A stretch of 64,000 bases of DNA from Eriocheir sinensis (lineage: Eukaryota; Arthropoda; Malacostraca; Decapoda; Varunidae): positions 6,237,783 through 6,301,782 of the forward strand of contig NC_066571.1 in the NCBI RefSeq assembly GCF_024679095.1, read 5' to 3'. Positions 31,498 through 43,060 of the stretch are shown here, in pieces. Every line of letters starts with the position of its first letter. The first letter of the stretch is position 1. The position numbers and the translations under genes are program-made. The notes below the pieces were generated by a model. That model saw only the letters and a list, made by a program, of their open reading frames with translations. It searched no databases and had not been told where the DNA came from.

Positions 31498-32169
31498 ATA
31501 CTTTTTACTCCACAAATCCAAGGACTGTACAATACAAATAGCACTCTTCTCTAAGCAATAAAAACAGTGATTGACATACAGTAAGAATAAGGTGGAGGTA
31601 ACCTTTAGTCAACTTACTTCCATCCTGGTGAAAACTGGCAAACAGAAAAACATCGTGAGGCAATGCTGTGGTCAACTCATGCTTTAGGTACACCAACTAC
31701 TATGTCCATTGGAACACAGGTCACCTTACTCAAGAATACAATAGTGTCTTAAAAAGTAAAAGAATTAGGTGGCTTACAAGGTTGCACTAGTTTATACCTG
31801 TCACCCTTGGCCTGAATTATTAGATTTTACTTGAGAAATTTTGTTACAGTGAATCTCCTTGATATTGATCTGTGGTTTCCACTATTTCAGACCTGCTTGC
31901 AAAACTATATCATTTTTGAGTGAACATTTTGTAGCATGTGTTATGCACACATATGATCTTGTGCTATTTGAAACCTTATTGTATAATAAGAGCAAATCCC
32001 TTTCATATAACACATCTTTTGAAACTGCATTGTATGACACTCAAGTTACAACATTGTAAAATAATGTTACTCAAAAACTCAAGTTATGCATGTTCAATAT
32101 ATTATAAAATACCAATAATAGTCCCTGAAACATTGGAATTAAGCATGCAACTCCACATTCCACTGAATG

Positions 32170-32360
32170 CTGCATGATGCGCCTGCACAGGATGAAGCTC
32201 CTGGTGCGGGAGCCTGGACCCCACTCTGTTGCTTATGTTCATAACAGCTGTTGGGCAGGTCCTGTGGTTTTCTATTCACCTCTTATTCTGCATCACTGAG
32301 TGTCTTGTATTACTGTACAGGAATAAGAACAACCAGGACAAGCCTAACTGGAAGGGTAAG
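32170..32360 (+). other. Possible unassigned short exon(s)
   Basis: CTGCACAG before GATGAAGCTCCTGGTGCGGG and TACTGTACAG before GAATAAGAAC with a following GTAAGATA are splice-like. The second would be about 36 bp. No protein family recognised and no gene to attach it to. Confidence 0.18.
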
Positions 32361-32442
32361 ATAACTACTCACACCACATTTTTCAACATCACTTACTTGT
32401 AACTATATAAAGGAAGTTTAAATGCATACTTAAAAAAAAACA

Positions 32443-32448
32443 GGTTTA
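32443..32448 (-). terminator. Possible polyadenylation signal of the zinc-finger gene
   Basis: AATAAA on the minus strand, followed by CCTG and a T-rich run. It would give a 3' UTR of about 1.9 kb after the stop at 34334. Inference from position only. Confidence 0.35.
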
Positions 32449-34333
32449 TTGTTTAATGAAAGATACACACAAACAGAATATAAATAAAAATGCTTATGAG
32501 AATCTGTGTGGGAAAAGTTAGGGGAAAAAGTTGATGAAAACATACAAACTGACTACCGTACGATGTTAAATTAATACGGTTTCAAAAAATTAATAAAGGT
32601 TGAATGTACATAGTATTTTTAAGTATTCTATGAATAAAAATTAAAATCTGATTACATGAATCATTCTGCATTATTGTCACTTTGATTTCACACATGTCTG
32701 GTTAACCAACACTATTAAAACAGAAAAAGCAATATTAAAACAATTGGATAAACACACTCTTTTCACTCTTTTATGAAATGACAAAGGAGTTTAAATTCTG
32801 TATAAATAGAGGAGGTTATGCAATGGCACAATACTGAACGTGTAATAGGAATTGTGAGAGTATAACTGAACCAACATTTGCAAATGTAAGTCAACAAAGG
32901 AAATGAGTCAAGAGGTTGAAGGTTCAAAAAGCTTGCTGGGCTGAGAGACGCTAGTGATGGGAGTTGAATATGAAACTATGACCGAGTAGGAAAAGGTGTA
33001 CAAAGTATTTTGGGCATCTAGTATGGGTGAAAGGAAGAGTTGTGAAACAGTAAAGATGGCCAAACAATGCAACAAGATAATTTGGTCTTGAGGGTGAGAG
33101 TCATGATAACGAGCTCTAGTTCATAATGAATGCAAGGGGAGGGAGAGAGGCATTACTGTTTGCAAGGAGGAGGGAACTGAAGAAGCTGAAAGGGGAAGTA
33201 TGCGAGGACGGAGAGTTCAGACAAGAACCAATGGAGACTTTTTCCACGAGTATTCACAAGAGTAGCTCCAGGGTACCGACATCATGACAGAAATGTAGAC
33301 AGGCAAACAATGCACATGGTCAGGGTCAGGCTAGGGTTGCAGGGCCTGATAGGGAACATATTTGGTGGGGACCTAAAGTCCACAGTCAAGGTCCATAGAA
33401 TCACAGATATATAAATAAAGTATTTCAGACTATATTTTTCTATAATATAAAGGAAAGCAATCAACCTGTGTGCTTAAAAAGTGTATGTGAATGGATCAAA
33501 CAGATACGGTACATTTTAATATGAAACTAATAATAATAATATAGGTTATAGGTCATCCAAACCAAGGCCAAGACCAGAACTGTTGCTGACATGACTCTCT
33601 CCTCAACCTAAATTGGTCCAGCTACACAGCTTAATTGGCACTTGGCCTCATGTAGGTCCACTGACAGCAGAAAGGCACTGGCTTGCCAACACCCAAAGGT
33701 GCCAACATATATCCAAAACCTTTGCTGGAAATTTAATCACATGATCATGGTAAATAAAATTTATATGTTATAAAGTTAAAAGGTACTGCACTCATTTACA
33801 TATTCATCAATTTTAGTTTTTCAAAAATATTATATAATGCTGTTCTATAAATAATTAATCACTATCAAATTCAAGTACACTAAAAACTTTAAAATACATA
33901 TACAATATAAACAAACAACACTGATTTTTTGAGAATTCAGAAGAAAATTATAATCGTTCCTGTTTTCTGTAAAACCTGACTTGAAATGCAGTGTTGGGTG
34001 CATGTTGCATTGCAATGTTGTGTGCACTCACCAAGACTAGAGTAGATTACCCTAGTGGGGCAGCCTTAGGTACAAGGTCCATTCGGGAGCCATTGGTTGA
34101 ACTGTATTAAAACCAGCCCTGCACATGCTTGTAGTATGAAGTGAGCATGATTAAATATGAAGTCATACAATATCAAATACACATCCAAATACAATAACTT
34201 TAAATAAGCCTTTGTAAAAAGTTTGTAACCTTTCTTGAGAGACCTGTGTTCTAATGTATAACTTGTGATTTTGGAAACTATCAAAAGGAAAAAATATGCA
34301 TGCTATTCTCTTCATCAGCAGCCCTATTCAGTA
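32449..34333 (-). other. Probable 3' UTR/downstream region of the zinc-finger gene
   Basis: AT-rich, microsatellite-poor DNA, unlike the rest of the window, downstream of the stop codon. A purine-rich stretch at 32870-33240 may be an old retrotransposon but I cannot read conserved motifs in it. Confidence 0.35.
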
Positions 34334-35491
34334 TCATATACTTAATTCTACAGAGTTGTGTCCCTTGGCTTGATGGCGCTTCAGACTGCCAAGATTCACA
34401 AACTGTTCACTGCACAGTGCACAGATATATTTGCCAATCACCTGAGGGCCTCGGGTGACTGTTGGTTGTCCTGACAGGGGAACATACTGAGTACAACTTC
34501 CAAGACCGAAATTTGAGGGGAAAGCCGACGCTGGTTCAGACTCAAAGTTATGGAGCTTCAAGTGGTTACTCAAAAGTTGATGATTTGTAAACTTCATATC
34601 ACAATGCAGACAAGTGAGACTTTTTTCATTGACATGAACAGCCATGTGCTGCTCCAGATAGGCTACAGAAGGAAATGTTGAAGTGCACATTTCACAAGTG
34701 ATGGGAGGACTGACAAGCTCTGGCTTTCTCTGAGTGTTGGTCATATCACATGAACTCAACTTTGTTTCCTTCTGACTTTCAAATGGAGAACTGGTTGCTG
34801 GTGATGGCTGTGCAACTTCACTTCCATCAGCATTACTAACATACCTATCCTTACAGGAGCTTTTTCCATCACCTTCATTTTGAGCATAAAAGTTATTTGT
34901 TTCAAAGTTGACCTGAAGTGTAGGAAGGACAGGCTCATCATTTTCAGGTGGAGGGTCCTTCTCATGGGCTCTCTTGACGTGGATGGCCATGTACCGATGT
35001 GCCTCAAAGCCAGCATGACAGTATGGGCATTTGTGAGGTAGAGGTCTGTGTATTCTCAGCTTGTGCTTCTTCAGTGCACTGCGACTTGAAAAACTCCGCT
35101 CACAAATGTCACACTTGCAATTCTCCCCATCGTTGGCATGCCTCGCCTGGTGGATGTTAAGTCTACTTTCTGTTCGACACACTTTACCACAGATATTACA
35201 TGTGAATGGTTTAATTACTTGGTGCAGCTTCATATGAGTTTCTAAATTTTCTGCACAAGTGAATTTTTCTTTGCACTCAGACACCGTACAAACAAAGTAT
35301 GCCTTGGACTTGCGTCTCCTTGAATCTCTCACTTCTGGAGGTGGAGGTGGAGGGACAGGTCTCTTTTGGGTGTAGGCCGGGACTCCAGGCAGCCCGGACG
35401 GCCCCCACCCTGCCACCACCTGACCCACCATCTCCGGGGGCACATAGTAGTCGCTCCTCACAACCATTCCTTGATGGAGATCTTGAGCCAT
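34334..35491 (-). CDS. C2H2 zinc-finger protein, seven fingers, complete (385 aa)
   Basis: An uninterrupted 385-residue frame, presumably a nuclear DNA-binding protein. Zinc ligands, by residue: finger 1 C68 C73 H86 H90; 2 C98 C101 H114 H118; 3 C127 C130 H143 H148; 4 C155 C158 H171 H176; then a 90-residue Ser/Pro/Glu-rich linker; 5 C266 C269 H282 H286; 6 C294 C297 H310 H314; 7 C357 C360 H373 H378. Fingers 1 to 4 are tandem, 5 and 6 form a pair, 7 is alone near the end. Linkers do not follow the TGEKP pattern. The N-terminus has a proline run (47-52) and a basic stretch RDSRRRKSK (55-63) that may be a nuclear signal. No KRAB, ZAD or BTB domain. The start ATG is in frame with no earlier in-frame ATG after the acceptor. 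Target unknown; no specific orthologue recognised. Confidence 0.93.
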   Translation of the reverse strand: MAQDLHQGMVVRSDYYVPPEMVGQVVAGWGPSGLPGVPAYTQKRPVPPPPPPEVRDSRRRKSKAYFVCTVSECKEKFTCAENLETHMKLHQVIKPFTCNICGKVCRTESRLNIHQARHANDGENCKCDICERSFSSRSALKKHKLRIHRPLPHKCPYCHAGFEAHRYMAIHVKRAHEKDPPPENDEPVLPTLQVNFETNNFYAQNEGDGKSSCKDRYVSNADGSEVAQPSPATSSPFESQKETKLSSCDMTNTQRKPELVSPPITCEMCTSTFPSVAYLEQHMAVHVNEKSLTCLHCDMKFTNHQLLSNHLKLHNFESEPASAFPSNFGLGSCTQYVPLSGQPTVTRGPQVIGKYICALCSEQFVNLGSLKRHQAKGHNSVELSI

Positions 35492-35620
35492 GAGAGAAAT
35501 TTGTTGTTCTGATTTGCTTATTAATGTTTATTAAGTTAAATTTCATTAAAATTTTCACAATGACATAGAACTGATCTTCCCTTAATCACTGAAGTGTCTT
35601 TCTATCATGTTTCGAGCATT
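35492..35620 (-). other. 5' UTR part of the zinc-finger exon, with splice acceptor and upstream ATGs
   Basis: An acceptor TTATTTTTTTCAG ends just before 35620, so the 5' UTR is spliced from an upstream exon not identified. The UTR holds a short upstream frame (MIERHFSD then stop) and an ATG at 35558 whose frame overlaps the main start. Both could lower translation of the main frame; this is inference. Confidence 0.55.
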
Positions 35621-36380
35621 CTGAAAAAAATAAGATGCCATTAGTTTCTTAAACTATATTATAATCAATGCTGTACGGTAATCAATATTGCAAACAATAC
35701 ATAATACTATAGCCTATGAGGTTTGATCACAGTGCATAGTGAAATATGATTCCTTTTTAATAAACTGTTTTATAAGCGAAACAAGTGACGGAGATACATA
35801 TATCCAAAGAGGAAGACTATTCCAGCGAAACTCTACAATTACACCCAACTCATTTCAGTGATTGACACTTTATTCTGATAGACCATAAAGTACTTGGAAT
35901 GGAAAGGGGGCCTGTATGGGGACTTGCTCGGATGGACCCGAGGATAGGTTTAGTATGGCGGGTGAGGCAACACCTTCCCTTAACATATGATCATATTGAC
36001 TATTTGATCATCATACACTGTTATACAGTCTGGTTAAGCATTACTGCTTTGAAGTAATCACAACTGTATGTAATTGTCTATCTCTTTATCAATCCTTTTT
36101 TTCATGTTTTAGCAGCACACCTTACTTAACGTACTACATGAAGCGAATAATTTGTATCTCAATCTCTGTTCTGTTTTGAACACATGACTGATAAATTAAA
36201 TACTCTTGATACAAAGGCATATGATGCACCCTTCAGCAATACCTCTGCCTCATTCTTATTTACTGTAAAATGCAGAAAAAATCTGATGATAAGTACCAGT
36301 ACTGACATGAATGGTACCCAGGTGTTTGTATTTTATTTTGGGCTTTTCCTTCTGATAACCTGATGATGATAGACCAACCA
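35621..36380. other. Region upstream of the zinc-finger exon, no gene seen
   Basis: AT-rich intron or intergenic DNA; no exon, TE or tandem repeat found. Confidence 0.5.
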
Positions 36381-36394
36381 GGGGAGCAGCCAGG

Positions 36395-37345
36395 GGAATG
36401 CTCTGAGCTGGGTGAATTTTTAGTAAACAGCATTACTTCATGATTTTAAAAACAAAACTTTTTATTTCTGGTATGTTTCGATGGATTCTGATTGACTGTT
36501 AACCATTTCTGATGCAAATCATGTTTTTGTTTTTCCACTGATTTCCTCCTGATATATTACCTGCAGCTCTTACACGCAGGAAAGTGGAATGAGTGAATTT
36601 TCGGTAAAGAGTAAACCCGATTTTATTGACAAAACTATTTATTTCTGGTGAGTTTTGATGGATTTTGATTGAGTCTGTTAACCACTTCTGGGGCAAATCA
36701 CTATTTTTTGTTTCCCCCTTAAGCCTATTCCCTCCCAATATTATACCTACCATGTAGCTATTGCACACAGGTAGGCCTATATGGAATAAGTGAATTTTCG
36801 GTAAACCATAACCCTGATTTTATTAACAAAACTATTTATTTCTTGCAAGTCTGTCAACCATTTCTGGGGCAAATTGCTGTTATTTTTCCCCCTTATTCCC
36901 TTACATATTATACCTATATATGTTGCACACAGGTAAATGGACGGGGAGAATATTTGGTAAACAGCTCCAAATGATAATCAAACATCAATTTATTTCTAAG
37001 AAGTTTTGATACATTTTGATTGAACCTGTTAACTGTTTCCGAGGCAAATAATTAGTTTTTGTTTTGTTTGTTTGTTTGCTTGTTTCATCTTTCTTTCCTC
37101 CTGAAACAATACCTGTAGCTGTTCCTTGCAAGTAATAAGTGGACAGAGTGAGATAAATCTTTGTTGAACAGCATCCCCCACTTATAAAAACTTTTATTTA
37201 TGCAAAGTTTTGACAATTTTTGTATTATATAAATTGTTAACCATTTCTGAGACCAAGCACTATTTTTTTCCTCCCCTATTTTCTCCCGGATATTATACCT
37301 GTAGCTGTTGCTCGCAGGTAATGAGTGAGCTGGGTGAGATAGACC
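36395..37345. repeat. About 155-205-bp degenerate tandem repeat, six units
   Basis: Units begin near 36403, 36583, 36782, 36937, 37141 and 37327 with G-GTGAATTTTCGGTAAAC-like words, followed by AACAAAACTATTTATTTCT, GTTTTGATGGATTTTGATTG, GTTAACCATTTCTG and TATTATACCTGTAGCTGTTG. Neighbouring units are 70-85 percent alike by eye. Confidence 0.85.
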
Positions 37346-37591
37346 AGTGGTTCCTGGTCCGTGGCCGTACCAGGCAGATTACGTTCATTGAAGTGGTTTG
37401 GGCGTACAAGGATGAAGAACAGTGACATACAGAGTTAAGCGTGACTTATTAAACACATGTCCCTAAATATATTAACAGTTACAATGTCATTTTGGGGAAA
37501 AGGTCAAACTGTTAGTAGTTCCGTGTCCTTACTGCTGCGCTGGATACTTGAGGGGCGGGACACAGGAGGACACATGACGTCTGGCAGCGGA

Positions 37592-37696
37592 CACACACAC
37601 ACACACACACACCTGGGAGCATTCGACCACTCCTTTGTTGACGCCGAGTGAAACACACACACACACACACACGCACACACACACACACACGCACAC
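37592..37696. repeat. Two (CA)n microsatellites
   Basis: CA runs at 37592-37612 and 37652-37696, separated by 40 bp of unique sequence. Confidence 0.95.
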
Positions 37697-37730
37697 ACTT
37701 TCTTTTACTTTTACGGTAAATCTAATGAAT

Positions 37731-38354
37731 GCCGGCTCCTAGAGGGTGCGCATTTAGGGCACGGCGTGGTGGTAATTACAACATTTCTAGCACGTTCGAC
37801 GGGGTTTTAACAGGCGGACAGGCGTGTTTGGGGGCTCCCGTGGTCCCGTGGTAGAGTCTCTGCCTTTTCACTGGTGTTCTAATGTGATTCTGTTGATTTC
37901 TCGACCTCATTTGAAATGCATATTAGTCGATTTCATCCTCCCCCACCCAAAAACCCCGTGTTCCTACAGGTCCCCAAGATCGTTTAGGGAAGGGGACAGG
38001 CATAACTTGAAAAGAGGCATAACTCGAAAAGTAGACATCTGCGACGGAAATGAGGTACAAAATCGTGCAATTCACTACATTTATCACCAGAAAAACATGA
38101 ACCACGTCAAAAAATCGTTGGTTGGGTGAAACGGTACATTGTCCGTGTTTTTTCCGCGCGGGCTCTTCCCTTTCTTCACCCCGGAGGTCGCAGTCTCATC
38201 GGCCATCGACTTAGAAGAAATCGTGAGGCCAGCGCGGAAAAATACACCCCCTGTGATATACACGCCTGTCCGCTTGTCAAAACCCCGTCGTACGTGCTAG
38301 AAATGTTGTAATTACCACCACACCGCGCCCTAAATACGCACCCTCTAGGAGCCG
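37731..38354. mobile_element. Inverted-repeat element, about 624 bp with about 95-bp ends
   Basis: The left end CCGGCTCCTAGAGGGTGCGC continues through GGTGGTAATTACAACATTTC and ends near GCGGACAGGCGTGT; the right end repeats the same in reverse, with about 90 percent identity. The inner part (37900-38140) is repeated at 39555-39690. No transposase frame; target duplication not clear. Likely a non-autonomous DNA element. Confidence 0.8.
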
Positions 38355-38490
38355 CTATTCTTAAGATTTACCTCTTTTACTATGCACACAGGCTGACCAA
38401 AGAACTGTATTATATGTTCTTCCTGCCACCTAAGGAGCCAAGAGTGTGCCTTTCAACGGTATGGCCACAAAACTTACTTCTTCCAACAAC

Positions 38491-38494
<4 letters not shown>

Positions 38495-38561
<67 letters not shown>
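38495..38561. repeat. (GA)n microsatellite
   Basis: Pure GA run at the downstream edge of the LINE tail that follows. Confidence 0.98.
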
Positions 38562-38564
<3 letters not shown>

Positions 38565-38684
38565 TACATAGATTTACATAGAAAATCAGACCACACAGAC
38601 CCCATGGTCCAGACTTGGTGGTCTGTCCTTAAACCTAAGTGATTTTACATTAATCAAATGGCTCCAAAACGTTGCTTTTCTACT

Positions 38685-39122
38685 CTAGTTGATATTAAGT
38701 TGAAGGAAGTGACGGTCGAGCTTGTTTTTAAAGGAGTCAATCGTGTTACACTGGACCACTGATGGTGGGAGCTTATTCCATTCTCGCACTACAACGTTGG
38801 TGAAGAAAAATTTGGTGCAGTCTGAATTTACTCGTCTACATTTGAGTTTTGTGCCATTGTTCCTAGTTCGCAAAGTGTCATCGATCATAAACAATTTTGT
38901 CCTGTCTACATTCGTGAAACCATTAAGTATTTTAAAACATTCGATCAGTTCTCCTCGGAGGCGACGTTTCTCAAGAGAGAACATGTTAAGGGTGGAAAGC
39001 CTTAATTTCTTCGTAGGATTTGTTGCGCAAGGAAGGGATCATTTTTGTTGCTCGACGCTGAACACCTTCTAGTTTAGCAATGTCCTTTGCATGGTGGGGA
39101 GACCAAAACTGTACCGCATATT
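38685..39122 (-). mobile_element. LINE C-terminal tail (third fragment), frameshifted
   Basis: Minus strand: AKLEGVQRRATKMIPSLRNK, SYEE, frameshift, LNMFSLEKRRLRGELIECFK, ILNGFTNVDRTKLFMIDDTL, VVREWNKLPPSVVQCNTIDS, FKNKLDRHF and a stop. This is the CR1/Jockey-type tail, related to but distinct from 28024-28414. It is bounded by GA microsatellites on both sides. Confidence 0.87.

Positions 39123-39195
<73 letters not shown>
39123..39195. repeat. (GA)n microsatellite
   Basis: Pure GA run of about 72 bp. Confidence 0.98.
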
Positions 39196-39554
39196 ATAAG
39201 ACGAGGATAAGTGTAATGTCGTAATGAGGTCTTATAATACCTAACTTACCTTCGTTTACTGAAGATCAAGAATGCTAAGTCATGGCCTCCTCTTCCCGCA
39301 GCCTGTATCTCCGCTTTGGCAATGGTTGACTTCTTTATGAAATGCTCGGAGGAAGAATGTTTTTCCTCCAAGATGAAATGCACGATGCAATGGAGACACG
39401 GTTCCATGCCTTGCAGAAAACCTCGGATAATAATATTCACGAATCGTAGCTTGAGAGAAATACTTCCTCGTAGAATTTTAAGTCGCGTATGCATTGGGGG
39501 GAGGCGGGTCCAGCAGCCCCCAATGGTTAGGAGGTTATGTGAAGTTCGTTTGGA
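39196..39554. other. Unexplained unique segment with overlapping open frames
   Basis: Low-repeat DNA with an 80-residue plus-strand and a 111-residue minus-strand open frame, neither recognised. It may be the body of a decayed element, since the sequence right after it is shared with 37900-38140. Confidence 0.3.
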
Positions 39555-39690
39555 GTAGTTTAAATACGCTCCCCCACCCAAAACCCTTGATTACCCACGG
39601 AAATGAGGTACAAAATCGTGCAATTCACGACATTCATCACCAGAAAAACATGAACCACGTAAGAAAATCGTTGGGTAGGTGAAACTGTAA
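39555..39690. repeat. Partial copy of the inner part of the 37731-38354 element
   Basis: Shares CTCCCCCACCCAAAA, GGAAATGAGGTACAAAATCG, ATCACCAGAAAAACATGAAC with 37937-38140 in the same order. Confidence 0.8.
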
Positions 39691-40600
39691 ATTATCCAAA
39701 AATACTATCTCCATGATAAACAGCATTTATATTTTGTCCAGAAATAAGCAGTCAGCATCTCGAAATTAGTAGGCTACACTGGCGTGAATATTCCCCGTTC
39801 ATTACTGCCAATGCCCTTTAGAGCCCTAGGTATTCGGGAAAGTGTCTGCATACGACATGACTCAACACTTGGCCATTGAGACTTAGAAGGCATGTATAGG
39901 CTGGTGTCATGCTACTTATCCTTTCTAATTAAAAATCTACACAATATGTTACGGTTAATCTTAAAGATCACCACTCCATGCCGCCAGAACGTCACTCATT
40001 CCACTCCAAATACACTCTAGAATCTTTGACGCTGTAGTCACCACTCCGGTCCACTCGCAGCTCGTCCTTTCCCTAACTTCGATACATGAGGCCACTTGTT
40101 ACATCTACACACACATTACTCAACTTCACTCACCCTCAGATGTCTTTATTACGTCACTTGAGGGAATAAGAGCAAGGCAAGGCTCCCAGACGTCCCCGAC
40201 ACACCCACTCACTCCAGATACAGACGCTCGACTGATGGATTCTTCACGTCTCAGGCTTTGGTGACGTCATGAATCTGGTTCGAGCATTTCCCCGAGGCTT
40301 CGCTGGTCGTGACTGAACCCTGAGTAGTTTAGAGTTCTGGCTATTGTTATTTCTCTCAAGAGGTCCATGTTTAAGATGGTAAATAAGTGTGACACGTGTT
40401 CATAACTATCTCTACGTTGTGTGTGTTTTGCAAGATGCGTTGGTTGGTCACTGATGAGGTGACCACTGACTAACACACACACACACACACACACACGACA
40501 GTTTTCATAGTTTTTTTTTTTTTATCCATGTAGGTTGCATTCTTTCTTTCCATGCTTTACCCACGGATGAGAGTAAATAAGAGACAACTAAATCAGCAAC
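39691..40600. other. Intergenic, no gene seen
   Basis: Ordinary DNA with a short CA run at 40472-40497 and a T run near 40511. No exon recognised. Confidence 0.5.
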
Positions 40601-40616
40601 TCATACCAGCCAAATA

Positions 40617-40622
40617 TTTTAT
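40617..40622 (-). terminator. Possible polyadenylation signal, candidate end of the calponin-like transcript
   Basis: Minus strand CTCAATAAAATATTTGGC followed by a GT-rich stretch, the arrangement expected at a 3' end. If it belongs to the calponin-like gene, the 3' UTR is about 4.2 kb and contains the GA array and the 145-bp minisatellite. That link is inference. Confidence 0.35.
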
Positions 40623-40999
40623 TGAGAACCACAGTAAAAACACTTAACATTAGTTAGTATAATTTTCTTCGACACACATACAAAAAAAATATACATGCAT
40701 ATATCTTAAAATAGAGGCCCTAGATGAACTTTTTTTGTTTTACTACTTATTAAAAATCTATGTGTGATGGACGCCCCTTGGACCATAAAGCTAGTGATAT
40801 GGGGAATATTGTACAGTAATGAAGTCAAATAAAATCATACAATCTTAGAAAAAAAAAAAGATCCTTAATTGGCATCATACACTTGACCTTCTTAGGGAAA
40901 TAAACTTAATGACAGTAAGTAAAAAATTAACGTCTGATTCCTTTGAAAGTTCTGCTACAAATGAATCAACTCGTACAAGGGTAGACTTAGGAACATGAA

Positions 41000-41300
41000 G
41001 GGTTGGCATAGTCAGTTCTGATGATACTAATGAAATATAAAGAAAATGTAAAGGAATCAGAACCTATACATATCGTGGGAACTCAATAGAGACAGTTCTT
41101 AGTTCCTAGTCGGTTCTGGTAACACACACACAAAAAGGAAAATGATGAGAACTTATAAATATTGTGAAAAGCAAGTAAGGGTAGTTGTCAGTCCTTCGTC
41201 AGTTCTGGTAGTACGAACAAAATAAAAATGAAACAGTAAAGGGAAATCAGAACCTATAGATATTTTGGGAACCCGGCAGAGACAAAATCGATGACAATAA
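41000..41300. repeat. Degenerate about 110-bp tandem repeat, three units
   Basis: Words GTCAGTTCTG, ATCAGAACCTATA and GGGAAC-CA recur at about 41011, 41100 and 41205. Weakly conserved. Confidence 0.5.
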
Positions 41301-41668
41301 TTAAAAAAAACAAAATAATACCAACCCTTGGGACAATATGTAAAACGTGTGTGTGACAGCATAATAAAAAAAAGAAGATGTCGAAGGATTGTTTCCCAGT
41401 GTTTCTAGGGACATCCTCAGGTCTTTAAGTACTACTACAGTGATGGTGCTACGGGTGATGACAACGAAATGTTCCTAGGTGTGTGTTTTCTGGATCCACA
41501 TGTTAGTTTTGAGCTCCGACCAGCATGAAATTGTGGACAAAAAATGCGGTAAAAATGCAAAAAAGAGTCTGACAGTAAAAGAAGAGCTGACTGAAAGTGC
41601 CTTTGTCAGGGAGTGTAAGTCATTGTTTAGGTTTTTTATTTTATTTTGATCAGAAAAGTCCTGCTGCG

Positions 41669-41840
<172 letters not shown>

Positions 41841-42214
41841 GAAATAAAAAAGAAAAAAGAAAAAAAGAAAGCAGACAGGCAAACGAATACGCAGTTTAAT
41901 AGCTCATAAATTAAACAAAGATCTTTTTCCAGGCATTATATAAGAAAAAAAAAATATCCACATGCCTTGAACAACAATTTCTGAAGGACATGCTTGAAGT
42001 GTTTATCATGCGGGAGGCAATTTTAAGTAAGACAAGCAACTGAACATCGAAAGGGAATTGGAAACCTTGATGGGAATAAGAATGGGGGAGAAAAAAAGGA
42101 ATGGGGCTGGAAGGGACTGGATTGTGTTTCTCTTCATGGTAATATCAGGCAAGAGGTGTGTCAGGGGTCAAAGGGGAGGCGGGAGGGGGGCGGGGGCGCG
42201 ATCGACCATCCTCT

Positions 42215-43060
42215 CTACAGGCCAAGATGATCTGTAACACAAGAGGACTGTATTTAGACACTCGCAAAACATTAACTAAAAACAGGTCATTATTCATCCT
42301 TAGTCCCTATCGTAGTACCTATTAATCCTGGTCTTCGGCGCCCTACTATGCTTATTCGTGGCCTTCATAATCTGCAACACAAGAGGACTGGCTTTAGACA
42401 CACGTCGGGAAGAAGGGGAAAGAACACCAACTCACATCACTCACCCTCAGTCCCTAACTCAGAACCTATTGCTCCCGGTCTTCGGCGTCCTATCATAAAT
42501 TCATGGCCTTCAATAGCTGTAGCACAAGGGGACTGGCTTTAGACACACGTCGGGAAGAAGGGGAAAGAACACCAACTCACATCACTCACCCTCAGTCCCT
42601 AACTCAGAACCTATTGCACCCGGTCTTCGGCGTCCTATCATAAATTCATGGCCTTCAATAGCTGTAGCACAAGGGGACTGGCTTTAGAGACACGTCGGGA
42701 AGAAGGGGGAAGAACAACTCAAAACAGATCACTCACCCTCAGTCCCTAACTCAGAACCTATTGCTCCCGGTCTTCGGCGTCCTATCATAAATTCATGGCC
42801 TTCAATAGCTGTACACAAGAGGACGATTTATACACGCCGGAGAGGAGGTAAAAGGCCAATAAGGTAACAGACGTATATCTCGTGCTCGGTCTTCATCTAA
42901 GGGCTCACTACTCTTGGTCTGCCATGCCTGTAACACGTAGGCTTGAGGGACGCCGAGGAAAAAATACATTGCTCTAAGGCAGGAGACTCATTATCACTCC
43001 TCATCTTAAAGCCTAATACTTTTGGTCTTTCCTATTCATCATCTGAAAGGGAATTCATAT
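42215..43060. repeat. 145-bp minisatellite, about six units, centre conserved and edges decayed
   Basis: GGCCTTCA-starts at 42360, 42505, 42650 and 42797 define units of 145-147 bp containing GGACTGGCTTTAGACACACG, AGAAGGGGAAAGAACACC and TTGCTCCCGGTCTTCGGCG. Units at 42505 and 42650 are nearly identical; those at 42220, 42797 and 42940 are strongly diverged. Confidence 0.93.

Noticed and set aside
35277..35558. 93-residue minus frame overlapping the zinc-finger start
   Set aside because: Overlaps the real coding frame; kept only as an upstream ATG.
37815..37870. tRNA-like A box GTCCCGTGGTAGAGTCTC
   Set aside because: No B box at the right distance and it lies within the inverted-repeat element.
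39246..39581. 111-residue minus frame as a gene
   Set aside because: Not recognised, has an equally open frame on the other strand, and adjoins a mobile-element fragment.
42215..43060. CRISPR-like array
   Set aside because: Units are adjacent tandem copies without unique spacers, and the genome is eukaryotic.
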